Shown: piece by piece, positions 26,773 to 36,400 of the stretch
Layout: each line of letters starts with the position of its first letter
Numbering within the stretch: position 1 is the stretch's first letter
Assembly (NCBI RefSeq): GCF_947166265.1
Contig: NZ_CAMVDO010000021.1
Coordinates: 1 to 51,097, forward strand
Origin: an uncultured Fibrobacter sp.
GTDB lineage: Bacteria > Fibrobacterota > Fibrobacteria > Fibrobacterales > Fibrobacteraceae
Direction of reading: 5' to 3'
Length of the DNA stretch: 51,097 bases
The notes under the pieces: model-generated
Database searches by the model: none
What the model saw: only the letters and a program-made list of their open reading frames with translations
What the model was told of the DNA's origin: nothing
Program-made: the position numbers and the translations under genes

Positions 26773-27645
26773 ATGTCAAATGTTTGTCGTAGAAGCAATG
26801 TGTTCCCTCGAGAACAGAAAAGTATTTGGCGTGATCAGCTTTTTTTGAGCAAGATAAATGATGCCAGATTGTTGCAAAAAATTGAAGATGTCTTTAAAAA
26901 GGATAAATCAGGCGAAAATATAAAGGCTTTTTTTTCTGAAAGCCAAATTTCAATAATGCATTCTCCTGTAACATGTGCTTTTGCCCAGGGGATTACTACA
27001 TATGGACTTGTAGGTAAAAATCGAAAATTGGTTTGTAGATGCCCTTATGCGGCAGATGAGGCAAATCGAGTACGATGTGGCGTTGATTGGGATGTTTGTC
27101 ATGGACTTTATGAAGCTCCTGTAATGGTAGATTTGGGTCCTGAACCCACTGTTGATGTTGCTCAACCTGCTCCGGAGCCCGCCCCCATACCTCCCGCACC
27201 AGATTCTGATGAACATGGTGAGTCAGAACCGGATCAAAAGCCCAGTGTGGTTGAAAAACCGAAGGGAGACGACCTGCCCAAGGATATACCACCGGAAAAA
27301 ACTCCCGAAGATTCAGTACAAAATGTTGTCTTGCCACAACCGAGAATCGCATATCCTGACGCTTTGTCCTTGTCTTGTAGCGGCTATGACGTCAAGGGCG
27401 AAAAGGTTAGAGACGGCGGTTACGAAATACGAATTTCGTCTGGTGGTGTTTTTATTGCCAATGTCAATTCTTTCGGCGTCGTTTTTGGGAAACATCCCAA
27501 GTTGGTAATTGAAGAATTACCTGACAAGGGCTCTTTGGTTTCTTTCGATAACTTTGAAAAAATGAGTATTTGCTTACAACAGGAACCTACCCCAGTCGTT
27601 GATATTGCTATAGGCTTTACCAAGATATCTGTTTGTGTGAAATAA
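26773..27645 (+). CDS. Cys-containing protein with Pro/Glu-rich linker
   Basis: A 290-residue protein starting at ATG 26773 after GGGAGGG, 11 nt after the Hsp70-like gene. The N-terminal domain (about 1-115) ends in a Cys cluster, VCRCPYAADEANRVRCGVDW..C, which could bind zinc. A Pro/Glu/Asp-rich linker (about 118-185) joins it to a beta-rich C-terminal domain (about 190-290, YEIRISSGGVFIANV). The layout suggests an adaptor with two binding domains. I do not recognise either domain. Tight spacing on both sides places it in the same transcript as the Hsp70-like and Z1 genes. Confidence 0.68.
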   Translation: MSNVCRRSNVFPREQKSIWRDQLFLSKINDARLLQKIEDVFKKDKSGENIKAFFSESQISIMHSPVTCAFAQGITTYGLVGKNRKLVCRCPYAADEANRVRCGVDWDVCHGLYEAPVMVDLGPEPTVDVAQPAPEPAPIPPAPDSDEHGESEPDQKPSVVEKPKGDDLPKDIPPEKTPEDSVQNVVLPQPRIAYPDALSLSCSGYDVKGEKVRDGGYEIRISSGGVFIANVNSFGVVFGKHPKLVIEELPDKGSLVSFDNFEKMSICLQQEPTPVVDIAIGFTKISVCVK

Positions 27646-27658
27646 TATTGGAGAAAAA

Positions 27659-30037
27659 ATGAAGTCCATCTTTACATCTGACGAACAAAAAGAGAAAGCT
27701 GAAATACTTAAAGCGGAATTCAACGAAAAGCTAAAGCAACTTGTTGGGTCCAATTACTGTGTTGAAATTCGGAAAATTGTTCCGCCACCTGTTAAAGATT
27801 CGGATGGTTTCGCAAAAATATACCCCCATTTTTGCGAAACCATTCCGTATAGCAAAGAATTACAAGAATGTATTGAAGGTACAATTGCAAAACTTTATGA
27901 ATCAGGATTGTCCCCTTCCGAAGCAAAGAAACCTGGATTGCTGCTAGGAAAAATCCAGTCGGGAAAGACTCGTGCGTTTGTCGGATGTATGGCGCGTGCT
28001 TTTGACAATGGAGTGGATGCCTGTATTATATTGACAAAAGGAACAAACGCTCTTGTTGATCAGACCGTGAAACGTATGAAATACGATTTCAGAGAGTGTA
28101 AAAGGGATGCCCTTCCTAAAATTTTCCCGACGGTATCAATCTATGATATAATGAAAAAACGTGTCCCGTTAAGGAAGTCCCTGATCAATGGCGAAAAGAA
28201 TGTTTATATTGCAAAGAAGCAAGATGAAAACATGCAGATTCTTTTGGATGTTTTCTTAAACTCCGAACTTAGAGAAAAGAATATCCTTATTATTGACGAT
28301 GAAGCCGACTTTGTGTCAAGAGCTTTTATGAAGAAGAAAAGCGATGTCAAAGAAGGGGTTATCGCTTCACAGATTGACAAACTGATAGAAGGACTTCCGA
28401 ATTGTCGTTATTTGCAGGTAACGGCAACGCCGTATTCATTATATCTGCAGCCGGATAATTACGTAGATGTTTCCAATGGTAGGGTCGTTCCGTTTCGCCC
28501 GAGATTTACTGCCCTTGTGCCGATACATGACAAATATGTTGGATCAAAGCAGTATTTTGTTGAATCCCAAGACGACCAATCAATGTATAGTAGCCTGTAC
28601 CATGAGGTTGCACCTGACTGCATTGCTTGCCTAACTACTGATAAGAAAGTTCACGGACATTTCATTAAAAGAGGCATATTGGTCAAAAATGTAGAGAATT
28701 CTCCCAAAATAAAGGATTTGCGCTGGTCTGTTATGCATTACTTTGTTGCATCGGCCATACGTGAAATACAGGAAGAAAATCTTGGGCATGATTCTTATCA
28801 TACAAGCTATGTCATGCATGTTGGTACAGATAAGCTGGACCATGCTTGGGAAGCTGATCTGATAGAAACGTTGCTGAATTCTTGGGCTGATTCCTTGGCA
28901 ACACCCGGTGCTGACATAGCTGGATTTAATACATTGTTTGATGAAATATATGAGAACCTTGAAAAATCTATTTCTTTGGGACGTGCACATGCATCGACTG
29001 CTTCTGACGAAAAAATTTTAACCATTCCTGACAAAGATGTCGTGTATACAAGAGTCCTGGAGTTGATTCAAAACGAAGAATACAATGTCCAATTAGTCAA
29101 TTCTGACCAGAATGTACAAAGTTTGCTAGATGATAATGGACAACTTGAATTAACTCATAAACTAAACTTGTTTATTGGAGCCTTTGTTCTTGATCGTGGC
29201 ATTACCATTAACCATTTATTGGTTTTTTTTTATGGAAGAGAACCTCAAACCAAACAACAGGCTACTGTTTTGCAACATTGCCGAATGTACGGAAATCGTT
29301 CTCTGAATGACATGGCAGTCACCCGTTTGTATTCGCAAAGAACTCTGTACAATGTCCTAAAAAAAGTCAATGAAATGGACGATATGATGAGGGAACGCTT
29401 TGCGGCGACAATAAACGATCCCAAAGCTGATCCGAGTATTGAATTTGTTATTTGCGATAAGAGTAATGGAATTATTCCCTGTAATATGAATAGTGTTGCT
29501 CTTTCGAAGGGGGTTGTTTGGAAGGCTGGAAAATTTGTATTACCCTCTGGGCAACAGACGATCAATTCAGTGGCGAGGTTGAGAGAACTTGTTAGACAAA
29601 TTGGACACTATTTTGCGGGGAAGACTGAGCGCGTGTGCTTTGAAATTGATGCGAAGGATGCTATAGCTATGGTAAATTTGGCTAAAGAACAGTTTGTTTA
29701 TAGTTCAAAATATGAAAATAAGGATTGTGAGTGGGACGGCTTGGATATGATTACGTTAATTGACCGCCTTAAAGATTCCAATGGAAAGATTCTTGTTTAT
29801 ACAAGAACTGGTTGCAATACTAGTCGTGTGAGATCCGATGGCAATGGCTTTATTGATGCTCCGTTAGATGGTCAAAAGGAAAGCCCTTATTTGAAAGCGC
29901 AAGCAACAAATGTACCCGTTCTGGCGATGCAATTGAATGAAGGCAAAAAGGTGCAAGGTTGGTTGGGAGAGCCGTTCTATTGGCCGGTGCTGTGTTTGCC
30001 GCAATCCATGGACAGTATTATGTATTGCCCTCGTTAA
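27659..30037 (+). CDS. Z1-domain SF2-like ATPase
   Basis: A 792-residue ATPase of the Z1 family (PF10593). Walker A GKIQSGKT (residues 97-104), Walker B/DEAD-like IIDDEADFVS (211-220), and VTATPYS (254-260) are in the usual order. A motif VI-like QHCRMYGNR with the following LY element appears in the second half, so both helicase lobes seem present. Z1 domains occur in ATP-dependent restriction systems (CglI, NgoAVII) and in the Mza defence system. Here the partners differ: a coiled-coil protein, Hsp70-like ATPase and Cys/Pro-rich protein, with 13 nt to the preceding gene and a GGAGAAA site. A strong terminator follows. No nuclease motif is clear to me in the C-terminal part. Confidence 0.85.
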   Translation: MKSIFTSDEQKEKAEILKAEFNEKLKQLVGSNYCVEIRKIVPPPVKDSDGFAKIYPHFCETIPYSKELQECIEGTIAKLYESGLSPSEAKKPGLLLGKIQSGKTRAFVGCMARAFDNGVDACIILTKGTNALVDQTVKRMKYDFRECKRDALPKIFPTVSIYDIMKKRVPLRKSLINGEKNVYIAKKQDENMQILLDVFLNSELREKNILIIDDEADFVSRAFMKKKSDVKEGVIASQIDKLIEGLPNCRYLQVTATPYSLYLQPDNYVDVSNGRVVPFRPRFTALVPIHDKYVGSKQYFVESQDDQSMYSSLYHEVAPDCIACLTTDKKVHGHFIKRGILVKNVENSPKIKDLRWSVMHYFVASAIREIQEENLGHDSYHTSYVMHVGTDKLDHAWEADLIETLLNSWADSLATPGADIAGFNTLFDEIYENLEKSISLGRAHASTASDEKILTIPDKDVVYTRVLELIQNEEYNVQLVNSDQNVQSLLDDNGQLELTHKLNLFIGAFVLDRGITINHLLVFFYGREPQTKQQATVLQHCRMYGNRSLNDMAVTRLYSQRTLYNVLKKVNEMDDMMRERFAATINDPKADPSIEFVICDKSNGIIPCNMNSVALSKGVVWKAGKFVLPSGQQTINSVARLRELVRQIGHYFAGKTERVCFEIDAKDAIAMVNLAKEQFVYSSKYENKDCEWDGLDMITLIDRLKDSNGKILVYTRTGCNTSRVRSDGNGFIDAPLDGQKESPYLKAQATNVPVLAMQLNEGKKVQGWLGEPFYWPVLCLPQSMDSIMYCPR

Positions 30038-30049
30038 AACTTAAAAAAG

Positions 30050-30071
30050 CGGACTTCAAAGTCCGTTTTTT
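30050..30071 (+). terminator. Terminator closing the Hsp70/Z1 operon
   Basis: A 6-bp stem CGGACT/AGTCCG with tetraloop TCAA and two T-runs. It separates the four-gene operon from the UvrD-like gene. Confidence 0.9.
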
Positions 30072-30189
30072 ATTTTTTTTCCAAATTAGAGTGCGTTGTT
30101 TGAGAAAATGTTATATATTTAATATGTAGCTTTGAATTTGCGGGCTAGGAAATGATTAACTCATAAAGGGTGTCTGGAAATCATAAATT

Positions 30190-32838
30190 ATGAAAATCCT
30201 TGTACTTGAAAACGTTATTCGCTGTACGAATCTTTTTGGTGAGTATGGTAAGCATGCCGTATCTAAGGAAGTTTTGGCACAAATATTTGCGGAACTTCAA
30301 AATCTTGTGAACTTAGAACGAAATGGCGGCATCCAAAGCTTGAAAGATTACCTCAATATGAATAATGGTAAATCGATGAAGGGCGGCGGAGAACACGTTT
30401 GGAAATATCAGCTTAATGATGGGGATAGGATTCTTTATACTTGGGGGAAATACCTGTCATATTTACAAGATGAAGATAAAGATTCTCTTGTATTACTTGC
30501 TTATGCGGTTCATGATAAGCAAGGATTGGCTGGACAAAAGCTCCCGGCAGAGCAACATTATGAAGATGCTCGCGAAATATTGAAAAAACGTTCTGAATTT
30601 ACAGAGGCTGACATCAAGTCTCAGGAAGATTATAATGCTTTCTGCGATATTGTATTTGATGTTCCGTATCAGGCTAATCATGTAATTTATGTTGTGAGTG
30701 ACGAAAATCTTGCAACGCTTGATTTGAGAAACCTTGATTTTAAGTTGTCGAAGAAACAGAGCGAAATAATTGAAAATTATCAGAAAAAACAGCAGCCTAC
30801 TTTGATTTTGGGCGGTGCGGGAACGGGTAAGACCGTTCTTGCTGTGCATTTATTGAATGATTTCGCCTCAGAAAAGAAATGCGCTTATTTTACACAGTCG
30901 AAGGAATTGCTGAATTCTGTAGAAAATAAATACAAGTCTATTTGTGCTCATCCGGAAGGTGCAGATCCAGAATTTTGGGACATCAACGAATTTTGTCGCT
31001 CAGTTTTAGATGAAGGAAAATGGAGCCGTAAGAATTTTGTTGAAACCTCGCAATTTTTAAATGACTTCGTTGCAAACGATAAAAATGTTCAGCACGTATT
31101 GGAAAAGTATAGCCTTACTCCGATTGACTTGTGGACTGAAATTCGAGGGGTCATAAAGGGTGGTACAAAGTCCGATTGGACTAGAACGAAATTACTGGAT
31201 TCCACGAAATTAGCCCCTGAATACATAGAGCCTTTTAGAGTGCTGAATAGCAAAGGCTTGATTAAAAGGAACGATGCTGACAAAAGATTGTTTGAGCTAG
31301 ATCCGAAGTGGAAATCTATTGATTATGAACAATATGATTTGCCTGATGAAGCTACAGAATTTTTAAACTATTTGATTGAATACTTCGCTAGTTTTGACAC
31401 AAGCAAAACGGAAATGTCCTTTGATGACTACGAGACATTGAATGAAGAAGTCTCCATGGTTGAGCAGTATGCTCGTAAAGATATTTATTGCAAGTGCTAC
31501 GAAAAATACAAACAATGGCTGAGAGTTCGTGGGTTTTATGATGATAATGATTTGGCTTTAAATGCTATTGCAAAGCTGCATGAGGATTTTACAGGCCCGC
31601 AAAACGAACCTGTGGAAAAGATGTTTGATTTTGTCGTGGTAGATGAAATTCAGGATTATACGGAGTTGCAGATTTATTTGATTAGTCGGCTTGTCGACAG
31701 TAGGCGCCTTATTTTGGCGGGCGATAGTAAGCAAATCGTTAATCCGACCGTGTTTAATGAGCGCAAGTTGTGCCGATTGTTCCATGATGAAAATCAAAGA
31801 ATTGAATTGAAAACTGAATTCCTGACACAGAATTTTAGGTGTCAGAAAGAAGTTGTTGCTGTTGCTAATAGGATTGTGACCAAGCGTAGAGAAAAAATTG
31901 GTGCGCAAAAACATGATGTGGATGAAGATGGCTGTCGAGATGGCGAAAAGCCTTTGTGCTTGGCGTGGAATGAAAATAATGTAAAAAAAATGCTTGGGGA
32001 GTTGCTTAAATACCCCAGTGTCGCTTTGCTTGTTCCGAACGACAATGTTAGAAATCAGATAATAAATCTTTATGGTGAAGAAAAATATCGCAATGCTCAG
32101 AACTCGTTGATTTATACAATTGCAGAAATCAAGGGTATGGAGTATAGGTATGTTGTCTGCTGTAATGTCTTGAGTGCTTATGATTCCATGTGGAACGAAA
32201 TTATGGGCCAAAGAACAGCGAAAAAGACAAGGTATCGTTATTATTTCAATTTGTTCTATGTCTCGGTAACAAGGGCTCAGGAATTTCTGTGTGTCATGGA
32301 ACAGAATGAAAAGAGCCTGCTTTACTCGGATTTGAAATCGACTGAAGGTTTATTATGTTGCGAACAGTCCTTTGATGTCCGTAAACTATTCCTAGATCAG
32401 TTGAGGAATGAAGATACGGACTGGTATGCTGATGCTGAGGATAATGAAGATGCAGGGAACTATCTCCGTGCATTGGAAAGCTATCGGAAAGCGAATGCGG
32501 ATAATGAGGATATATGGCGTTGTATGGCCAAGTTGGCGGAACAGGAAAGAGATTATGACAAGTGCGTAAAGTACTTGTTGATTTTGGATCCAGATGATAA
32601 GAAAGTTAATCAGATTGATAATCTTAAGAAGTATATGGAAGAAGTAGAAGAATCCTCTGAATTGAGAAAAATTGGGGAAGTCTATTTGCAACCGGGAATC
32701 TTCTACAAATCAGGATTGGACTTGAATGTTGCTCTGAAGAGTGTTTACGGAGATTCTGATTCTCAGGAATTTATGACGGCTCTAAATGAGTTTGTCAGAA
32801 AAATGAATTCGTATATGGGTTCATTGATTAACGTTTAA
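30190..32838 (+). CDS. UvrD/PcrA-like SF1 helicase with RelE-like N-terminus and TPR-like C-terminus
   Basis: An 882-residue protein. Residues 1-115 resemble the RelE/ParE fold seen in front of some phage-defence helicases (WKYQLNDGDRILYTWGK, LVLLAYAVHDKQ). Walker A is LGGAGTGKT (207-215), Walker B VVVDEIQDYTE (about 480), then LAGDSKQIV, a QNFR motif and a late YVSVTRAQEFL block (motif VI), so all SF1A motifs are present. The C-terminal 150 residues are helical and TPR-like (LESYRKANADNEDIW). It has its own 110-bp upstream region after a terminator. Next gene starts 18 nt later. Probably a separate defence-linked unit. A missing exonuclease domain argues against AddA/RecB. Confidence 0.82.
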   Translation: MKILVLENVIRCTNLFGEYGKHAVSKEVLAQIFAELQNLVNLERNGGIQSLKDYLNMNNGKSMKGGGEHVWKYQLNDGDRILYTWGKYLSYLQDEDKDSLVLLAYAVHDKQGLAGQKLPAEQHYEDAREILKKRSEFTEADIKSQEDYNAFCDIVFDVPYQANHVIYVVSDENLATLDLRNLDFKLSKKQSEIIENYQKKQQPTLILGGAGTGKTVLAVHLLNDFASEKKCAYFTQSKELLNSVENKYKSICAHPEGADPEFWDINEFCRSVLDEGKWSRKNFVETSQFLNDFVANDKNVQHVLEKYSLTPIDLWTEIRGVIKGGTKSDWTRTKLLDSTKLAPEYIEPFRVLNSKGLIKRNDADKRLFELDPKWKSIDYEQYDLPDEATEFLNYLIEYFASFDTSKTEMSFDDYETLNEEVSMVEQYARKDIYCKCYEKYKQWLRVRGFYDDNDLALNAIAKLHEDFTGPQNEPVEKMFDFVVVDEIQDYTELQIYLISRLVDSRRLILAGDSKQIVNPTVFNERKLCRLFHDENQRIELKTEFLTQNFRCQKEVVAVANRIVTKRREKIGAQKHDVDEDGCRDGEKPLCLAWNENNVKKMLGELLKYPSVALLVPNDNVRNQIINLYGEEKYRNAQNSLIYTIAEIKGMEYRYVVCCNVLSAYDSMWNEIMGQRTAKKTRYRYYFNLFYVSVTRAQEFLCVMEQNEKSLLYSDLKSTEGLLCCEQSFDVRKLFLDQLRNEDTDWYADAEDNEDAGNYLRALESYRKANADNEDIWRCMAKLAEQERDYDKCVKYLLILDPDDKKVNQIDNLKKYMEEVEESSELRKIGEVYLQPGIFYKSGLDLNVALKSVYGDSDSQEFMTALNEFVRKMNSYMGSLINV

Positions 32839-32855
32839 CAAAAAGGAAAGCTGTT

Positions 32856-33386
32856 ATGCCTAATATTGAAATTGAAAATTTGATTAAGTCCTTTTCTGAA
32901 TCGGTAAAGCTGGTTCAGCAGGTCAAAGCGCAGATGGACGAAATCCAAGACCAGATTTCTCCAGAAATCAAGAATGTCCATTCAAAATCACAGCAATTGC
33001 TGAACGCAATTGGAGCGAATGCGGAAGAGGTATTCAAGAAGCTGGATGAACGCGAAGAACTGGTGGATGAAAAATGCAAGGCCGCTCTTGAAAAAATAGA
33101 TCAAAAAATGAGTGAAATAGGAAAGGTGCAAGCACCATCTTCTGTAGTCACCAAACCGGCTGTTGTGACTCCGAAAACATCAGATAACAAGGTTGAAGGT
33201 TGCTCGTATAAACTGATTGATGGAAAAGTTGAAATACGATTTGAACGGATCCCCTCTGTTGCCGTTCGAAATCGTTTAAAAGAACATAAATTCGGTTGGT
33301 CTAAGGCAAAGGCCGCATGGATTGGTAATGCTGATAGACATCCCGAAAATGTGACCTTGGCGAAGGAATTGGCCGGGGAAATTTGA
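32856..33386 (+). CDS. Coiled-coil protein with C-terminal LK-xx-GFxWS-type domain
   Basis: A 176-residue protein with AAAGGAAAG upstream. Residues 10-90 form a coiled coil; a short linker leads to a C-terminal module (VEIRFERIPSVAVRNRLKEH, then FGWSKAKAAWIGN). That module matches the small domain found at the ends of polyvalent phage and ICE proteins and some DUF3560-type proteins. It is co-directional with, and probably coupled to, the UvrD-like helicase, and may act as its DNA-binding or oligomerisation partner. Confidence 0.68.
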   Translation: MPNIEIENLIKSFSESVKLVQQVKAQMDEIQDQISPEIKNVHSKSQQLLNAIGANAEEVFKKLDEREELVDEKCKAALEKIDQKMSEIGKVQAPSSVVTKPAVVTPKTSDNKVEGCSYKLIDGKVEIRFERIPSVAVRNRLKEHKFGWSKAKAAWIGNADRHPENVTLAKELAGEI

Positions 33387-33394
33387 TTTTCCCC
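33375..33394. terminator. Convergent hairpin between two operons
   Basis: A 7-bp stem GGGGAAA/TTTCCCC overlaps the end of the coiled-coil gene and lies just before the stop of the minus-strand helicase. There is no clear T-run, so its terminator role is uncertain. Confidence 0.45.
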
Positions 33395-33400
33395 CAGGGC

Positions 33401-36400
33401 CTAGACCTTCTGCACGCCAATCACAACTTCGTCTTCTTTTTTGGATTCTTCACGTTGGGCTCTGCGATTGTCTTTAGATTTTTGTAGCATTTCACGTAAG
33501 TAGCCTAATCTCTCGTACAATCCGTCAAGGTCTCTTCCTTCGCAGTTGGCTATAATCTTGAGGTCATAGCGCGGTATAGTGCGCCAATTATCCAAATCGT
33601 CTTGGATAATCTGTAGGAATTCGTAAATGTCGGATCCAGGAGATGCGACGCTCAGTGCTTCTACAATGACTTTCTTTGCCTTGGCGTAGGCGTCGTTTTT
33701 GGGCATGGTACTGGTGTTCCCTTGCTCAATGCTCTTGGGGTCAAGTTCAGAAAGTTCTTTATAGGCGTCCCAGAAATCCTGGTTGATTGGTAGAGCATCC
33801 TCGTTGACTTTGCATTTTAGGCGCATCGCCAAATCGATTGCGTGAATTAACTTGCGCTCGCCAGCTTCGTTCTGGAAAACACTCCAAAGGAGAGATCCCT
33901 TTTTCTTGAGAACATAAAAGCCGACGTCAGCATCTTCTTTTGCTGCCGAAGCACTCTTGATTCGGTTAGGGAGAGAATTCACCCTTTCGGCGATTTCTGG
34001 GTGGTCTTTTTGAATGTTTGCCCATTCAAGTTTAATTTGGGTGAGCGGGGACATTTCATCAGCGTCTTCAGGGTCGGCGTTCACCATTTCGTATAGGCGA
34101 GATGGCTTAGGATTGTCTTCGTCAGCGGCTAGTACCTGGGCGTCTTCTCCAAGAATCTTGTGAATCATGGCCATCTTGTTTGCAGCGATTTCCCTAGAAT
34201 GAATAACATCACTACCTTGCTCTGTCGGGAAATAGTTGAAGATGTACAGTTTGTCAAATACTTTTTGACCGATACGATTAATTCGTCCAATTCGCTGGAT
34301 AACTCTCGTCGGATTCCAGGGAATGTCGTAGTTAATGACGAGTCCTGCACGGCTAAGGTTCAATCCTTCGCTAAAACGGTCCGAAACTAGCAAAACATCA
34401 AAATTATTTTTTTGCTTTTCTCGCGATGCGTCAAAGTTGTCAAGAACTTCATCGCTTGCGGATTCTGGTGCTAAAACTCGTTCGGCGTAATCTGATTTGT
34501 CGAAGTATCTCTTGACGTGGTCTATGGTGTCGCGGTATTCCGAGAATATGATGACTTTACGACCGGTTACATTGTCCAAGTCCTTGTGTTTGCAATTGAG
34601 GACGCTCCTGACGATATTTATGAGCTGTAACGCCTTTGGGTCTTCCTTCAATAGGTTCAGGTAATCGATTTCCTTAAGGATGTTTTCGAATGTTCCGATA
34701 TCCTTGTCGAGATCGGCAAAGAACTTTTTCTTGTCGAAACACTTGTTCGCGACATCGTAAATTTCATCTTTGTCGCGGCTAGTGCGGGCTTGTTCGGTAC
34801 GGGCAATTTCTTCAAAGAAATTGTCAAATTCCGCAGGGGTAGCATCATTTTCGCAAAGAGTCGTGAAACGATCTAAGAATTTGCGGCTTTGAAAAACAAT
34901 TCCCTTGGTGATGGCAATTTGTTTTACATGTCGATAATACTGGATGGCGTTGGCGACAGTTTTTGCGAATGCTCCGAAAGAACTTTCAAAACGGCGAACT
35001 AACAAACGCCGCATAAACTTGTACATGCCTTCCTGCTGTACGTTATCGCTTTGTTCGTCGTTGGAACTTGCTGTATTGTATGCGTATGGCCTGTAGGCGG
35101 CACCCGTAAATGTTGTGTCGCTTAAGTATTCATTAATGACACGGTCATAGAAGTTGTTTTGTTCTGGGGTGAGTTCAAAGAATTGCTCCTTGGGTGGAAC
35201 GACCTTTGACATCTCCTTTACATCTTTTGCGTAATCCGGGTTCGCTTTGATATCGAGTCTGTTACGGCGGATCGTGACGGGAGCGATAATCTCGCGGACC
35301 TCGTTAGAAATTTTTTGAATGATGTATAATAGTCTTCTACGGATTTTTGCAACTTTATTGGGATCTTTAATATCAACAATGTCTAAAGGTTCATCGCCAA
35401 AAAGAATTTTCCATTTTCGCATGCATTCGTCAAAGTATTTTCCTTCTTTATCAAAAAGATGGGCGAGAAGGTAGCTTGCCGCTACGAATGCGACTGTAAG
35501 ATCCTGGAATTTTTGTTGTAAATCTCCGCCTGCAATTAAGTCTGAATTCCTTAAGTCGGTAAACAACTGCAACAGAGCGGCAAAATCTGCAGGACTATTG
35601 TTAAACGGAGTTGCTGTTAGTAGGATAACATTTCGACCGTTGCAAATACGCCAGAGCTTGGAGTAACTGTCGGTTTCTTGGTTGCGAAAACGGTGAGCTT
35701 CGTCAATAATGATGGTTCCGTAATCGCGTTCTTTGACCTCGTCCCAGAATCCTTCAAAGTCGGATTCAATTCTTCCTAATGATTCTGTGTACCATCCGCG
35801 TTGTGAAAGTTTGAATTTGTTGAGATACATCTCCCAACCGGATTTAGAATCTCCTCTTAAGTTCGGAGGACAAATGACAAGGCCGTTCCCTGTAAGTAAA
35901 TTGCCTAACAGGCTTGCAATAATGGACTTGCCAAGGCCAACCACATCGGCGATGATAACGCCATTCTGCTTATTTTCATTCCTGTTAAGAATGTTTAATG
36001 CGGCAAGTACGGCGTCGCTCTGGTATTTAAAATTATTAAATCCCGCATCCTTCAGTATGCGGTCAATGCGTTCTTCGAGATTCTTGTCGGTAATGTTTTC
36101 TTTTTCGGCAATGGTTTTGACCACTTTGGCGTAGGCCTCAAATGGTGTTACTAGAGCAATGACCGACTCGTTTACCAGAATCTTGATAATGCGTTCCTTG
36201 GTATCGTCGTCCGTCAAAGGAATGGCGTCATCCCACCACTTGTCAAAAAGGATGCTTGCACGGTCGTAATCAAAGCTGTTGATATCTACATTGACTTCAT
36301 TTTGCTTTTCAAGGGCGCTCCAGGTGAGGTTTGCAGAACCGGTGAGCCAATCCACCTCGTCATTTTTCATGGTGAACAGGTACATTTTGGCGTGGTTGGG

